Source of the DNA: an uncultured Aquimarina sp.
GTDB lineage: Bacteria > Bacteroidota > Bacteroidia > Flavobacteriales > Flavobacteriaceae
Direction: 5' to 3'
Assembly (NCBI GenBank): GCA_947489195.1
Contig: CANLCT010000035.1
Location: forward strand, 1 to 46,233
Length of the DNA: 46,233 nucleotides
The notes under the pieces were generated by a model. The model saw only the letters and a list, made by a program, of their open reading frames with translations, was not told the DNA's origin and ran no database searches. This document shows positions 17,313 through 25,898 of the stretch, piece after piece. How positions within the stretch are numbered: position 1 is the first letter of the stretch; each line of letters opens with the position of its first letter. Position numbers and translations under genes: made by a program.

Positions 17313-19883
17313 TTAATCTTTTTTTTGATACTTTCTGAGCAATTGATCCGAAGCTTGTAGTAATTTACGTTTTAAATTAGCATCCAAATCTTTGTGCTTT
17401 TTTAAATAATCCTCTACTAACAAATAAGCCTCTTTTGATGCATATTGACCAATGGTATTGTCCAACCAACCTTTTGGAAAAAAAATATCTCCTGTTTTCT
17501 GAATTTCTTCCAATAAATTTAAACTTTGTGCAACCGATTTAATTGCTATTTTTTGTTGTAATGGATGGTGTAAAAATCCACATGCTATTAATACCCAACT
17601 TTCCTTTTCTCTGTTTTTTAAATCTTTAAAAGATTCAAAAAAAGTATGACGCATTACTGGATCAAAAGATAATGCTGGTTTTAAAAAATCAAATCGTTTA
17701 ATTTTATCGGGATTTGTCAATTCGTTTTTGGCTTTTAATAAAATAGCATCTGCTTTAGGATGCCTATATAATGCTAATACTTGTGCTAGCTTTGTATAAT
17801 CATCTTGATTTAAAATCAAATTTTCAATTTTATACTCTTTATTCCAAATTTTAAATAGAGTTGACTTACCCGTATTAGAATACGCTATATTTTGATAAGC
17901 CTTAAAAATAGTTTTTTTACTGTTTTTTGAAGTATTATTACTTTGTAATCTTGTTAACAAAACATTTTCTAGGTCGGTCTGATATTTTAATCGTTCTGAT
18001 GCTTCAAAATAATTCCAAAACAATTTGGAAATGGTATTAGTAAGCAAAAGTAATATTTGCTCATTTGTTTCAATTTCCAAGCCTTTTTTAAAACTTTCAA
18101 ATGCTATTATTTTATCAATATTGCCATTAAGTACTACCTCAAAACTATTTATATATTCTTGAGCTCTAGAAACTTCATTTTTTATAAACGCTATTTGTTT
18201 AATCTTGTTTTCATTAGCTGGAAAAACCCCATATCCATAAGCATTACTATTGTACAAAATATATTCGGGCTTTGGTAAACCCAATACTTCTGGTATAAAT
18301 ATATTTTTTGCATTACTATTTATAGGTATTGTTTTAATAGTATCTGCATACACTAAACTTATATCAAATAACTGTGGCCATAATTTATCCGATCCATCTT
18401 CAGCATGCTGTGTTAAACGAAATGATTTAAATGTATTATTATTTTCATAGGCTATTTCTGCGTTAAAAATGGGTCTGCCCGAAGAATTTACCCAAACCTC
18501 ACTCCACTCTTTTAAATCTAAAGTAGTTTTACTATCTAATATATTTACTAAGTCATTCCAGTCTGCATTACTATTTGCATAGGTTTTAATATATTCTTGA
18601 ACCCCTTCTTTAAATTTCATTGTCCCTAATGCAAATTCTAACTGCCGCATCATAATTGGTGCTTTATTATAAATAATACTTCCGTAAAGGGAACCTGCAT
18701 TATTTAAATTAGTTAAATGCTGCCTAATTGGATTTGTGCCTTTAGTTCTATCAACACAATATGCCCTTGGATAATGTGAGGTTAAAAATTGTAACTCGTG
18801 ATTTATATCTTTAAATTCTGGATTGATAATTTTATCTGCCATAAAATTAGCGAAAACCTCTTTCATCCAAACATCATTAAACCAATGCATGGTTACTAAA
18901 TTTCCAAACCACATGTGTGCTGTTTCGTGCGCAATTAATTTTGCTCGAAACAATTCTTGATTTCGGGTAGCACTTTCATCTAAAAACATACTAGAAGCTC
19001 GGTATTGTACTGCACCTACATGCTCCATACCGCGATACTGAAAACCTGGTATGACAGCAAAGTCAAATTTTTGAAAAGGAAAATTATACTGTGTATAGGC
19101 TTCTAAAAAGTCAAGTGAAGCTTGATGCAAATTAAAAATAGGCTGCTCACTAGCTTTTATTTTTTGCAGATTTGTTTCTCTATGAAGCATTTCCATAGAT
19201 TGTTGGGTAGTTTTAGAAATAAGCTTATCAAATTTACCTACCACAAATGAAAATAAATATGTACTCATTTTATCCGTTTTTCCAAACTGATAAGTAATGG
19301 TATTATCATGTATGTTTTTTTCTTTAAGAGTTGCACCACAAAGAACTTCCCAATGCTTAGGGGCTGTAATACTAAGTTTGTATTCAGCCTTTAAATCTGG
19401 TTGATCAAAACAAGGGAATAATGTACGTGCTCTGTCCGGAACTAACAATGTATACAGGTAATCGCTATTTCTATTTAATGATAATTCTCCTGCTATAAAT
19501 ATTATTTCAATACTGTTATTTCCTGTATTTAACCATTCTTGATTTATTATAATATGTTCTTTATCAAAAACAATAGGAACTTTTTTTTTATTGACTTTTA
19601 TACTTTTTAAAGCACTTACATCTTCTTTAAAATCTAGGTATAACGGATGTGATAAATCAGTTACGGAGGTTTTTATCAATAAGGATGATGCAATGGATTC
19701 TTGTCTATTTTCAGGAATTTTAAAAGACAAGTTATAAGTTATATCTTTTAACTGTTTACTTCGGTAAGTTGCCATACTTAAGCTAACGCCTTCAGTATTT
19801 TTAATTGATGTTATTTTTGTGGAAGTTTGAGCAAATAATATACTGCTTAAAAAATAAATAAGCACATAAATGGATCGCTTCAT
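17313..19883 (-). CDS. M1 family aminopeptidase, exported
   Basis: An 856-residue zinc aminopeptidase with a signal peptide (residues 1-18, ending LFAQ). The zinc site is H319-E320-x-x-H323 with the third ligand E342 in WMKEVFA. The exopeptidase loop, usually GAMEN, reads RGMEH here, a variant that keeps the N-terminus-binding Glu. A catalytic Tyr is likely in the NKAPIMMRQLE region context. The C-terminal third is a helical ERAP1-C/HEAT-like region. It probably trims peptides in the periplasm. It is the first gene of the pair with the Gfo/Idh/MocA oxidoreductase. Only about 100 bp lie upstream, without a clear consensus promoter. Confidence 0.9.
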   Translation of the reverse strand: MKRSIYVLIYFLSSILFAQTSTKITSIKNTEGVSLSMATYRSKQLKDITYNLSFKIPENRQESIASSLLIKTSVTDLSHPLYLDFKEDVSALKSIKVNKKKVPIVFDKEHIIINQEWLNTGNNSIEIIFIAGELSLNRNSDYLYTLLVPDRARTLFPCFDQPDLKAEYKLSITAPKHWEVLCGATLKEKNIHDNTITYQFGKTDKMSTYLFSFVVGKFDKLISKTTQQSMEMLHRETNLQKIKASEQPIFNLHQASLDFLEAYTQYNFPFQKFDFAVIPGFQYRGMEHVGAVQYRASSMFLDESATRNQELFRAKLIAHETAHMWFGNLVTMHWFNDVWMKEVFANFMADKIINPEFKDINHELQFLTSHYPRAYCVDRTKGTNPIRQHLTNLNNAGSLYGSIIYNKAPIMMRQLEFALGTMKFKEGVQEYIKTYANSNADWNDLVNILDSKTTLDLKEWSEVWVNSSGRPIFNAEIAYENNNTFKSFRLTQHAEDGSDKLWPQLFDISLVYADTIKTIPINSNAKNIFIPEVLGLPKPEYILYNSNAYGYGVFPANENKIKQIAFIKNEVSRAQEYINSFEVVLNGNIDKIIAFESFKKGLEIETNEQILLLLTNTISKLFWNYFEASERLKYQTDLENVLLTRLQSNNTSKNSKKTIFKAYQNIAYSNTGKSTLFKIWNKEYKIENLILNQDDYTKLAQVLALYRHPKADAILLKAKNELTNPDKIKRFDFLKPALSFDPVMRHTFFESFKDLKNREKESWVLIACGFLHHPLQQKIAIKSVAQSLNLLEEIQKTGDIFFPKGWLDNTIGQYASKEAYLLVEDYLKKHKDLDANLKRKLLQASDQLLRKYQKKD

Positions 19884-19986
19884 TTTTTTTACAGAAAGAT
19901 AAGTATTAATACGTACTGACCTACTGCATTAATATTATTTTAACGATAAAGATGAATTTATTTTATTCCCTGCTATAGTTAAAAAA

Positions 19987-20409
19987 TCAACATCCTTTTA
20001 AATCATTTGAGCGTTTCAATTGATTTTCAATAGCATTACCATCTATTAAAGCCCAATGCTCTTTAATTTTATTGTTTTCTAACTTATAATGCCTGTAACC
20101 AACAGTTGAAACATCTAAATAAGTCGGTTCAATATTTCTCCAAACACCAATGTGTTTAAGCTCTAATTTTATTTTTATAATTACATTATCATTTTCACTT
20201 ACAAGTGTTTCAATAAGCGTTTTATGGTTAAATGATTTACCTGTGCCAATAATCCATTGCTCCATCCCTTTTTTATTGGCTGGTAATGTTGCAGGTAACG
20301 AATAGTCCATAAAATCATCAGAAATATATTCGCTCATTTTTTCAAATTGATTCAAATTCCATATATCCTCAATGAAATTAATAACAATTGATTTATTTGT
20401 AGTTTTCAT
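19987..20409 (-). CDS. SnoaL-like (NTF2-fold) protein
   Basis: A 140-residue protein without signal peptide. Its pattern, an N-terminal helix pair (NFIEDIWNLNQFEKMSEYIS), DDFMDYS, then beta strands with the closing KIKEHWALID, is that of the SnoaL-like/ester cyclase branch of the NTF2 superfamily. These small cone-shaped domains act as isomerases, cyclases or hydrolases on hydrophobic substrates, but the function here is not predictable. It is the last gene of a three-gene operon, 6 bp after the alpha/beta hydrolase, and so falls under the MarR-type operator at 21697. Confidence 0.72.
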   Translation of the reverse strand: MKTTNKSIVINFIEDIWNLNQFEKMSEYISDDFMDYSLPATLPANKKGMEQWIIGTGKSFNHKTLIETLVSENDNVIIKIKLELKHIGVWRNIEPTYLDVSTVGYRHYKLENNKIKEHWALIDGNAIENQLKRSNDLKGC

Positions 20410-20415
20410 GACAAT

Positions 20416-21216
20416 CTATTTTTTTACCGAATTATCTATTTCTAATTTTATTTTTTCTTCTATTTCATTCTCATAATACGTTAACAAAAAATGTCCTGCA
20501 TTTTTAAATGTGACTAATTCAACACACTTGCCATGCTGTTTGGCTTTATTCTCAAAATTTTCAATACTTGAATAAGTAATATATTCATCATTTGTTCCAC
20601 TAAATAAAAATAATGATTCCTTTAAATTTTTAATGTGATGCATAGGTGATATATTAATTTTTTCATCAACAGTCATACTTGATTTTTTTAGCAATTCATC
20701 TTCTGTTAATAACACTGGCGAGGCTATTGCAAATATTTTTTTTGCTGTTGGTATTGATTTATTCTTACTTAATTGAGACATCATTGCTATATGCCCACCA
20801 GCTGAATACCCAATTAAAAATAATTTAGACATGTCTAAATTCAGTTCTTCTTGATGCGTATCTAAATATTTTAAAGCATCAATAGCATCGTCAATACAAT
20901 CAACAGGAGTTGTAGTTTTAAAATCGGCTAACCTATATTGAACACTAATTGCATTGTAACCAGCTAATGAAAACTCTTGTGCTTGTGGTTCAAAAAAGTT
21001 TGGGTCTCCAGAAAACCAGCCTCCAGGGTGAAAAAAAACTATTACAGGCTTTTTTTTAACCCCTCCAGAGGTAAAAAAAATTAACTTTAAACTATTATCA
21101 CCTATGGTTTTATAGGTGATAATAGTTTTGATAGCCTGCTTGTTAAAATCGATCTCTTTTAATTCGAAATTAAAAACTGACATCATAAAAAAGATCAATG
21201 TTATAATTAACTTCAT
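20416..21216 (-). CDS. Alpha/beta hydrolase (BD-FAE/lipase-like esterase), exported
   Basis: A 266-residue alpha/beta hydrolase with an N-terminal hydrophobic signal (LIITLIFFMMSVF). Oxyanion-hole motif HPGGW near residue 78 (HGGG-type variant), nucleophile motif GYSAGG near residue 144, an SGTNDEY segment carrying the likely Asp near 210, and NAGHFLL carrying the catalytic His near 242 complete the triad. It resembles carboxylesterases of the HSL/BD-FAE group. It lies between two NTF2-fold genes with gaps of 10 and 6 bp, so the three are one transcript. The substrate is unknown; MarR control suggests induction by a small aromatic or acidic compound, which is inference. Confidence 0.82.
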   Translation of the reverse strand: MKLIITLIFFMMSVFNFELKEIDFNKQAIKTIITYKTIGDNSLKLIFFTSGGVKKKPVIVFFHPGGWFSGDPNFFEPQAQEFSLAGYNAISVQYRLADFKTTTPVDCIDDAIDALKYLDTHQEELNLDMSKLFLIGYSAGGHIAMMSQLSKNKSIPTAKKIFAIASPVLLTEDELLKKSSMTVDEKINISPMHHIKNLKESLFLFSGTNDEYITYSSIENFENKAKQHGKCVELVTFKNAGHFLLTYYENEIEEKIKLEIDNSVKK

Positions 21217-21226
21217 TACTTATTTT

Positions 21227-21664
21227 TTAAGGAATTAATGTCACGTAATCTTGAATTACTTGCCATTTTCCTTTTGTTTTTACTAAAGAATAAAAATTCT
21301 TTAATGTGGGTTTTCCTGGACTAGTTAGTGTAACTTTTATTGAAGCCATGTGGTCTCCTATAAACTCTATTCCTTCATAATTTGTATCTCTCTTATACCC
21401 ACCAAATTTTTTAGCTTTTATAAAAGACATATAAGTTGACTTGTCTAAAATTGATGTCCCATCCTTTTTTCCATCATATAAGGCGACCCTAAAGTCATCG
21501 TGTAAATAAGGTTTTAATTTTTTTACATCATTGATATCACCCGCATTTAGGTATGCTTCTAAAGTCGATTTCACTTCATTTTCATTCCCATTTTGAGCGT
21601 TCAATTGAACTGATAAACAAACGATTAATAACGTTGTTAATAGTGACAAAATTTTTGTTTTCAT
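21227..21664 (-). CDS. NTF2-like (putative lumazine-binding family) exported protein
   Basis: A 145-residue protein with a signal peptide (residues 1-23, ending LNAQ). The mature part, with EVKSTLEAYLNAGDINDVKKL, LHDDFRVALYDG and KNFYSLVKTKGKWQVIQDYV, fits the NTF2-fold family annotated as putative lumazine-binding (nuclear transport factor 2 family). No catalytic residues can be assigned with confidence. It is the first gene of the operon, directly behind a promoter whose -33 region is covered by the repeated palindrome at 21697-21713. Confidence 0.75.
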   Translation of the reverse strand: MKTKILSLLTTLLIVCLSVQLNAQNGNENEVKSTLEAYLNAGDINDVKKLKPYLHDDFRVALYDGKKDGTSILDKSTYMSFIKAKKFGGYKRDTNYEGIEFIGDHMASIKVTLTSPGKPTLKNFYSLVKTKGKWQVIQDYVTLIP

Positions 21665-21682
21665 AATTTTAAAGATTAAAGA

Positions 21683-21713
21683 TTAATATAATTTTAAGTT
21701 AGCTAGACAACTA
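21683..21713 (-). promoter_or_regulatory. Promoter and MarR-type operator of the hydrolase operon
   Basis: The palindromic site AGTTAGCTAGACAACTA (21697-21713) is identical over 17 bp to the site in front of the MarR gene. On the minus strand its TTG (21708-21710) is a -33 element, followed after 17 nt by TATATTAA (21683-21690), a partial -7 match. A bound repressor would cover the -33 element. Confidence 0.65.
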
Positions 21714-21726
21714 AAATGATAAAAAA

Positions 21727-22152
21727 TTAGTTATCTAAATTTTCTCTGATTTTTTTCAAAATTATTTGAATATTTTCCTTTTCATATTCTGCCAATTCGC
21801 TCAAACCTGTAAAGCGAATTTTCTCTATAATTGGATACATTGTATTAATTAATTTTTCTCCCTTAGCAGAAATTGACAACTCCACTTTTCTCGAATCATT
21901 TAAAGCATTATTTTTAATTATAAATCCTTTTTTTTCTAATTGATTTACCATTCTTGAAATGGTCGGTTTATCCTTTACTAATTTTTCACCAACAGCAATT
22001 TGACTAATCGCTTCATTTTCATTTATTACATTTAATACTAACCACTGTTCTATTGTAATATCAATGCCATTTGACTTCAGTACATTTTGTCCGTATTGCC
22101 TAATTCTTCTTGCCGTAAGCTCTATTTGAAAATAGATATTATTGTTAATCAT
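21727..22152 (-). CDS. MarR family transcriptional regulator
   Basis: A 141-residue winged-helix regulator: dimerisation helix, then QWLVLNVINENEAISQIAVGEKL, the recognition-helix region DKPTISRMVNQLEKKGFI, and the wing NALNDSRKVELSISAKG. I take ATG 22150-22152 as start; an in-frame TTG at 22168-22170 lies upstream of the -7 element and could not be on the transcript. Identical palindromes occur in its own promoter and in that of the next operon, 14 bp past its stop codon, so it probably represses both and is released by a ligand. This is the normal layout for MarR autoregulation. Confidence 0.88.
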   Translation of the reverse strand: MINNNIYFQIELTARRIRQYGQNVLKSNGIDITIEQWLVLNVINENEAISQIAVGEKLVKDKPTISRMVNQLEKKGFIIKNNALNDSRKVELSISAKGEKLINTMYPIIEKIRFTGLSELAEYEKENIQIILKKIRENLDN

Positions 22153-22156
22153 GGTG

Positions 22157-22189
22157 TAAATATAGCACAAATAGTTAGCTAGACAACTA
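22157..22189 (-). promoter_or_regulatory. Promoter and autoregulatory operator of the MarR gene
   Basis: On the minus strand: TTG (22184-22186), 19-nt spacer, TATATTTA (22157-22164). The -33 element and part of the spacer lie inside the imperfect palindrome TAGTTAGCTAGACAACTA (22172-22189; 14 of 18 positions symmetric, arms TAGTT/AACTA and centre CTAG). The ATG begins 4 nt after the -7 element, so the message may be leaderless. Confidence 0.7.
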
Positions 22190-22221
22190 TTTTACAGTTA
22201 ATTTAATATTGCATCTAATAA

Positions 22222-22275
22222 AAAAGAGAAACAACTTAAAAACAAGCACTTTTAATTACTTGTTTTTAAGTTGTT
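22222..22275 (-). terminator. Terminator of the PI-PLC-like gene
   Basis: A perfect 17-bp stem (22230-22246 with 22259-22275) with a 12-nt loop is followed on the minus strand by CTCTTTTTTATTA. It insulates the MarR locus from the upstream gene. Confidence 0.8.
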
Positions 22276-22305
22276 TATAAAAATTTTCACCTTTTATTCT
22301 AAAAA

Positions 22306-23370
22306 CTACCTGCTCAAAAACTTTCCATTTGGATTAACAAGTGCCCATTTATGATTTCTAATTTTATCTGTTGAAACGCAGTTGACTTTGGCATTAATGC
22401 TATTTCTGAAATTTTTGTCAGAATTTGCTGTATAAACACGTGTTATCAACTTTTTATTGGCAAATCTAGAAATTACTTTTGTCCATTTATCGGTATTACG
22501 ACTAAAAATATGGAAATTGAAAAAAGCTATATTTCCACTTGAAGGTGGGTAAACATTTGTTCGATCTGCAGCCATATTTTTCATTGAAAAACATAATCGC
22601 TGAGTTCTTAAATTTGTTTTTGAGTACTTATCACCCCAATCTTGATTCCCTGTTAACACAAAAATAAATTTTCCTTTTAACTCGTTAACTGATGGCCAAC
22701 CATAATTTTGAACATTTTCTACTAACGAAATTCCATTATTTTTAAATAGGCTTCTTGGTTTATAAATCAAATTTTGATTAAAATAATTTTTTAAATACAC
22801 ATCAATTTGATCATGAAAATTTTGATAGCCTCCATTGTTACTTTTTACATCAAGTTTTACCATTATTGGATGATGATTAGGTGTTTTATTATGCCAATCC
22901 ATTAATTCCTGCAAATATCTCGACAATTGGGGTCCTGTATTTACAAAGTGATTTACTGTCCATAAACCCGAATCTACTCTTTCATTGCGAATGGGTTTAG
23001 TATGTCTCCATATATCAAATTCCAACGCCATACAATTACCGTTATAACTTGTTTCTCCATTTTTTTTATAATGAGTTAGTTGCTTACTAATCGATTCTCT
23101 TCGTTCATATGAATTATGAGAACCTTTAAAAGTAATTTTATTGTAGGGTGCATTTTTATTAGCTGGACCTACCTTTGCTTTTAATACATATAAACTATTC
23201 TCTTCAACAGATGCTTCTGGTATTAAAAAACTGTTTTCTAAAAATGCAGGTTGATTTTTTTGCAAAGGAACTGGAGCATCAATATGCTCATGTAACTTAT
23301 CCCTTTCGCATTGAAAAAACAAACTAGAAACAGCTATTACAAGTAATTCTTTTTTTAAAATTTTCATCAT
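22306..23370 (-). CDS. PI-PLC-like phosphodiesterase lipoprotein
   Basis: A 354-residue protein with a lipoprotein signal (lipobox LFFQC, Cys near residue 22). The mature part has the TIM-barrel phosphodiesterase motifs FKGSHNSY (first catalytic His, near 84), ALEFDIW (metal-binding Glu and Asp, near 118), WTVNHF (second His, near 140) and IMVKLDVKS (near 170), matching the calcium-dependent phosphoinositide-specific PLC family found in bacteria. It probably cleaves a phospholipid or glycerophosphodiester outside the cytoplasm; the true substrate is not clear. Two tandem ATGs stand at the start. It is monocistronic, ended by the hairpin at 22222-22275. Confidence 0.78.
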   Translation of the reverse strand: MMKILKKELLVIAVSSLFFQCERDKLHEHIDAPVPLQKNQPAFLENSFLIPEASVEENSLYVLKAKVGPANKNAPYNKITFKGSHNSYERRESISKQLTHYKKNGETSYNGNCMALEFDIWRHTKPIRNERVDSGLWTVNHFVNTGPQLSRYLQELMDWHNKTPNHHPIMVKLDVKSNNGGYQNFHDQIDVYLKNYFNQNLIYKPRSLFKNNGISLVENVQNYGWPSVNELKGKFIFVLTGNQDWGDKYSKTNLRTQRLCFSMKNMAADRTNVYPPSSGNIAFFNFHIFSRNTDKWTKVISRFANKKLITRVYTANSDKNFRNSINAKVNCVSTDKIRNHKWALVNPNGKFLSR

Positions 23371-23605
23371 ATTAAAAGTATTGGTTAATCAAAACCAAAT
23401 TACTTTTAGCATTTATCAGTTTGGTTAATTTATAATCAAGCTTACTTCATTAAAAAGCTGATTATTTTAAGTTTATATTAACTAGTATTCTATTTTTTTA
23501 ACATTAATTAATACTTTGGTAATAAAAGCCCTTCATTTTATTAAAAAACAATATCTTTTTTTTAATTTCGTTGCTCAATTAACACAAATTACTCAATCTC
23601 ATCTA

Positions 23606-24193
23606 ATGCGAATTCGATTAACTATTATACTGGTAGCTTCCTTTATCATTTCTGCTATAGCACAAACTAATGTAGAAACTGATGCAATAAAAGACACTTC
23701 TGTTAAAGGACAATTTGATGAACTACTAAACTCATCAAATAATTATAAAGAGTTTAAAGTAATTAAGCGTAGTCGCTTTTTAAACTTGAAAAAAAACACC
23801 TTGGATAGTTTAAAAAATATAGAGTTAAAACTAAACGAGGCTGAATCAAAAATTTTAAAGTTACAGAAACAAGTAACTGACACAAATAATACATTAGACA
23901 ATACTAATGAGCAACTTACTACTGCCACTACCCAAATTGATTCAATTTCTATTTTAGGTCAACAAATAACTAAACAATCTTTTAAATCAATAACTGGTGG
24001 TATTTTTCTTGGTCTTTTAGCTTTACTAGCCTTTTTTATTTTCAAATTTAAAAAAAGTAATGCTGTTACAAAAAATGCCATAACATCATTAAACGAAGTT
24101 GAAAAAGAATTTGAAGAGCATCGTAGACGTTCCCTAGAAAGAGAACAAGTAGTTATGCGCAAACTACAAGACGAAATTAACAAACACAAATAG
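23606..24193 (+). CDS. Coiled-coil membrane protein upstream of trmD
   Basis: A 195-residue protein: signal peptide (residues 1-20, ending AIAQ), a low-complexity periplasmic segment with a coiled coil (about 70-115, pattern LNEAESKILKLQKQV), one transmembrane helix near residues 130-150 (FLGLLALLAFFIFKF), and a short charged cytoplasmic coiled coil (EKEFEEHRRRSLEREQ). The start at ATG 23606 is chosen because it opens the signal peptide; the frame stays open 30 codons upstream without support. No methyltransferase motif is present. Homologues next to trmD may carry a copied tRNA methyltransferase label, which this sequence does not support. Function unknown. Confidence 0.72.
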   Translation: MRIRLTIILVASFIISAIAQTNVETDAIKDTSVKGQFDELLNSSNNYKEFKVIKRSRFLNLKKNTLDSLKNIELKLNEAESKILKLQKQVTDTNNTLDNTNEQLTTATTQIDSISILGQQITKQSFKSITGGIFLGLLALLAFFIFKFKKSNAVTKNAITSLNEVEKEFEEHRRRSLEREQVVMRKLQDEINKHK

Positions 24194-24209
24194 ACCTTTT
24201 GTTTTTATA

Positions 24210-24243
24210 CCAGTAAGTTTTAGGTTTACTGGGCATTTCTTTT
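24210..24243 (+). terminator. Weak terminator before trmD
   Basis: A 7-bp perfect stem (24210-24216 with 24226-24232) is followed by GCATTTCTTTTG. The T tract is interrupted, so termination may be partial. Confidence 0.3.
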
Positions 24244-24245
24244 GA

Positions 24246-24253
24246 TATATTTG
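24246..24253 (+). promoter_or_regulatory. trmD promoter (-7 element)
   Basis: TATATTTG followed by CA is a perfect extended -7 element, 16 bp before the trmD ATG. No TTG is found at 17-19 nt upstream, only TTT at 24225-24227. Confidence 0.5.
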
Positions 24254-24269
24254 CACAAAATTTATCGAA

Positions 24270-24950
24270 ATGCGAATAGATATCATTACCATTGTTCCCG
24301 AAATTATGAAAAGTCCTTTTGAGGCTTCTATAATGAAGCGCTCTATTGAAAAAGGATTGGTCGAAATACATTTTCATAATTTAAGAGATTACGTAACTGA
24401 TAACTATAAACAAATTGATGATTACCAATTTGGCGGTGGTGCTGGTATGGTAATGATGATTGAACCAATTGATAAGTGCATTAGCCAATTAAAATCGGAA
24501 AGAGACTACGACGAAGTTATTTATATGACACCTGATGGAGAAACGCTACATCAAAGCATGGCTAATGCTATTTCTTTACAGGAAAATATAATTATACTTT
24601 GCGGGCATTATAAAGGTGTTGATCAACGCGTGCGTGATCAATTTGTTACAAAAGAAATTTCGATAGGTGATTACGTTTTATCTGGTGGTGAGCTTGGCGC
24701 TGTTATTTTGTGCGATGCCGTTATTCGGTTAATTCCTGGAGTATTAGGTAATGAAACTAGTGCTTTAACCGATTCTTTTCAAGATAATTTACTTGCCCCT
24801 CCTATCTATACACGTCCAGCAGAATACAAAGGCTGGAAAGTTCCTGAAGTGCTAACATCGGGTAATTTTCCAAAAATTGAAGCCTGGAGAGAAGAACAAG
24901 CCTTTCAAAGGACTAAAGAGCGTCGCCCTGATTTATTAGATAAAAATTAA
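24270..24950 (+). CDS. trmD: tRNA (guanosine(37)-N1)-methyltransferase
   Basis: A 226-residue SPOUT-class methyltransferase that makes m1G at position 37 of tRNAs reading CUN, CCN and CGG codons and prevents frameshifting. N-terminal [23 protein letters not shown] (residues 51-60), the knotted SAM site with [13 protein letters not shown] (about 109-121) and the [13 protein letters not shown] segment (near 131-143), and the C-terminal domain with [16 protein letters not shown]. Normal length. It is preceded by a promoter-like TATATTTG and the coiled-coil protein gene. Confidence 0.97.
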   Translation: MRIDIITIVPEIMKSPFEASIMKRSIEKGLVEIHFHNLRDYVTDNYKQIDDYQFGGGAGMVMMIEPIDKCISQLKSERDYDEVIYMTPDGETLHQSMANAISLQENIIILCGHYKGVDQRVRDQFVTKEISIGDYVLSGGELGAVILCDAVIRLIPGVLGNETSALTDSFQDNLLAPPIYTRPAEYKGWKVPEVLTSGNFPKIEAWREEQAFQRTKERRPDLLDKN

Positions 24951-25079
24951 CTAACACCTTATTGATTAGTTAAAAATTAATCAGGTATATAGTTATAAAT
25001 TAAACTTAAAAAAATCCAAGGTAAAAATTTATAATAAATCAATAGTATTTTCCTTAATTTTACTTTTTAAAACCACCTT

Positions 25080-25898
25080 ATGTCAGCAATAAATAAAGAG
25101 TACAAAAGAGTAACCGTTAAAAGTTTGGTTGAAATGAAATCAAACAATGAAAAAATTTCTATGCTAACGGCCTACGATTATACTATGGCAAAAATTGTTG
25201 ATAGCGCTGGTATAGATGTTATTCTAGTTGGTGACTCTGCATCAAACGTAATGGCTGGTCACGAAACTACATTGCCCATTACTTTAGACCAAATGATATA
25301 TCACGCCAGTGGTGTGGTAAGAGCTGCAAGGCGTGCTTTAATTGTTGTCGATTTACCTTTTGGAAGCTATCAAAGTGATGCCAAAGAAGCCCTTCGATCT
25401 TCAATTCGTATTATGAAAGAATCTGGTGGCCATGCCGTAAAATTAGAAGGTGGTAAAGAAATTAAAGATTCTATAAAAAAAATATTAAATGCGGGTATTC
25501 CTGTAATGGGACATTTAGGCTTAACACCGCAATCCATATATAAATTTGGCACTTATACAGTTAGAGCAAAAGAAGATGAAGAGGCTAAAAAATTAATCGA
25601 AGATGCCTTGTTCTTGCAAAAATCAGGATGTTTTGCTATTGTTTTAGAAAAAGTTCCTGCCAAATTAGCAAAGCGAGTTGCTGAAAAATTAACCATTCCA
25701 GTTATTGGAATTGGTGCCGGAAATGGTGTTGACGGACAAGTTTTAGTGCTTCATGATTTGCTTGGAATGACTCATGAATTTAATCCACGTTTTTTACGTC
25801 GCTACTTAAATTTACACGACTTAATGACAGAAGCCGTTGGCAATTATATAACAGATGTTAAAGCTGTTGATTTCCCTAATGAATCTGAACAGTATTAA
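25080..25898 (+). CDS. panB: 3-methyl-2-oxobutanoate hydroxymethyltransferase
   Basis: A 272-residue ketopantoate hydroxymethyltransferase, first committed enzyme of pantothenate and coenzyme A synthesis; it transfers a one-carbon unit from methylene-tetrahydrofolate to 2-oxoisovalerate. Motifs: [39 protein letters not shown] (metal-binding Asp), [18 protein letters not shown], and the catalytic-Glu segment FAIVLEKVP; the C-terminal [20 protein letters not shown] is typical. Its last 78 bp overlap the convergent GNAT gene in the opposite strand. No panC or panD is nearby. Confidence 0.96.
   Translation: MSAINKEYKRVTVKSLVEMKSNNEKISMLTAYDYTMAKIVDSAGIDVILVGDSASNVMAGHETTLPITLDQMIYHASGVVRAARRALIVVDLPFGSYQSDAKEALRSSIRIMKESGGHAVKLEGGKEIKDSIKKILNAGIPVMGHLGLTPQSIYKFGTYTVRAKEDEEAKKLIEDALFLQKSGCFAIVLEKVPAKLAKRVAEKLTIPVIGIGAGNGVDGQVLVLHDLLGMTHEFNPRFLRRYLNLHDLMTEAVGNYITDVKAVDFPNESEQY

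Noticed and set aside
23380..23397. Inverted repeat TTGGTT-N6-AACCAA upstream of the PI-PLC-like gene
   Set aside because: Only 6-bp arms, no match to a -7 element nearby and no second copy as inverted repeat, so operator status is unsupported.
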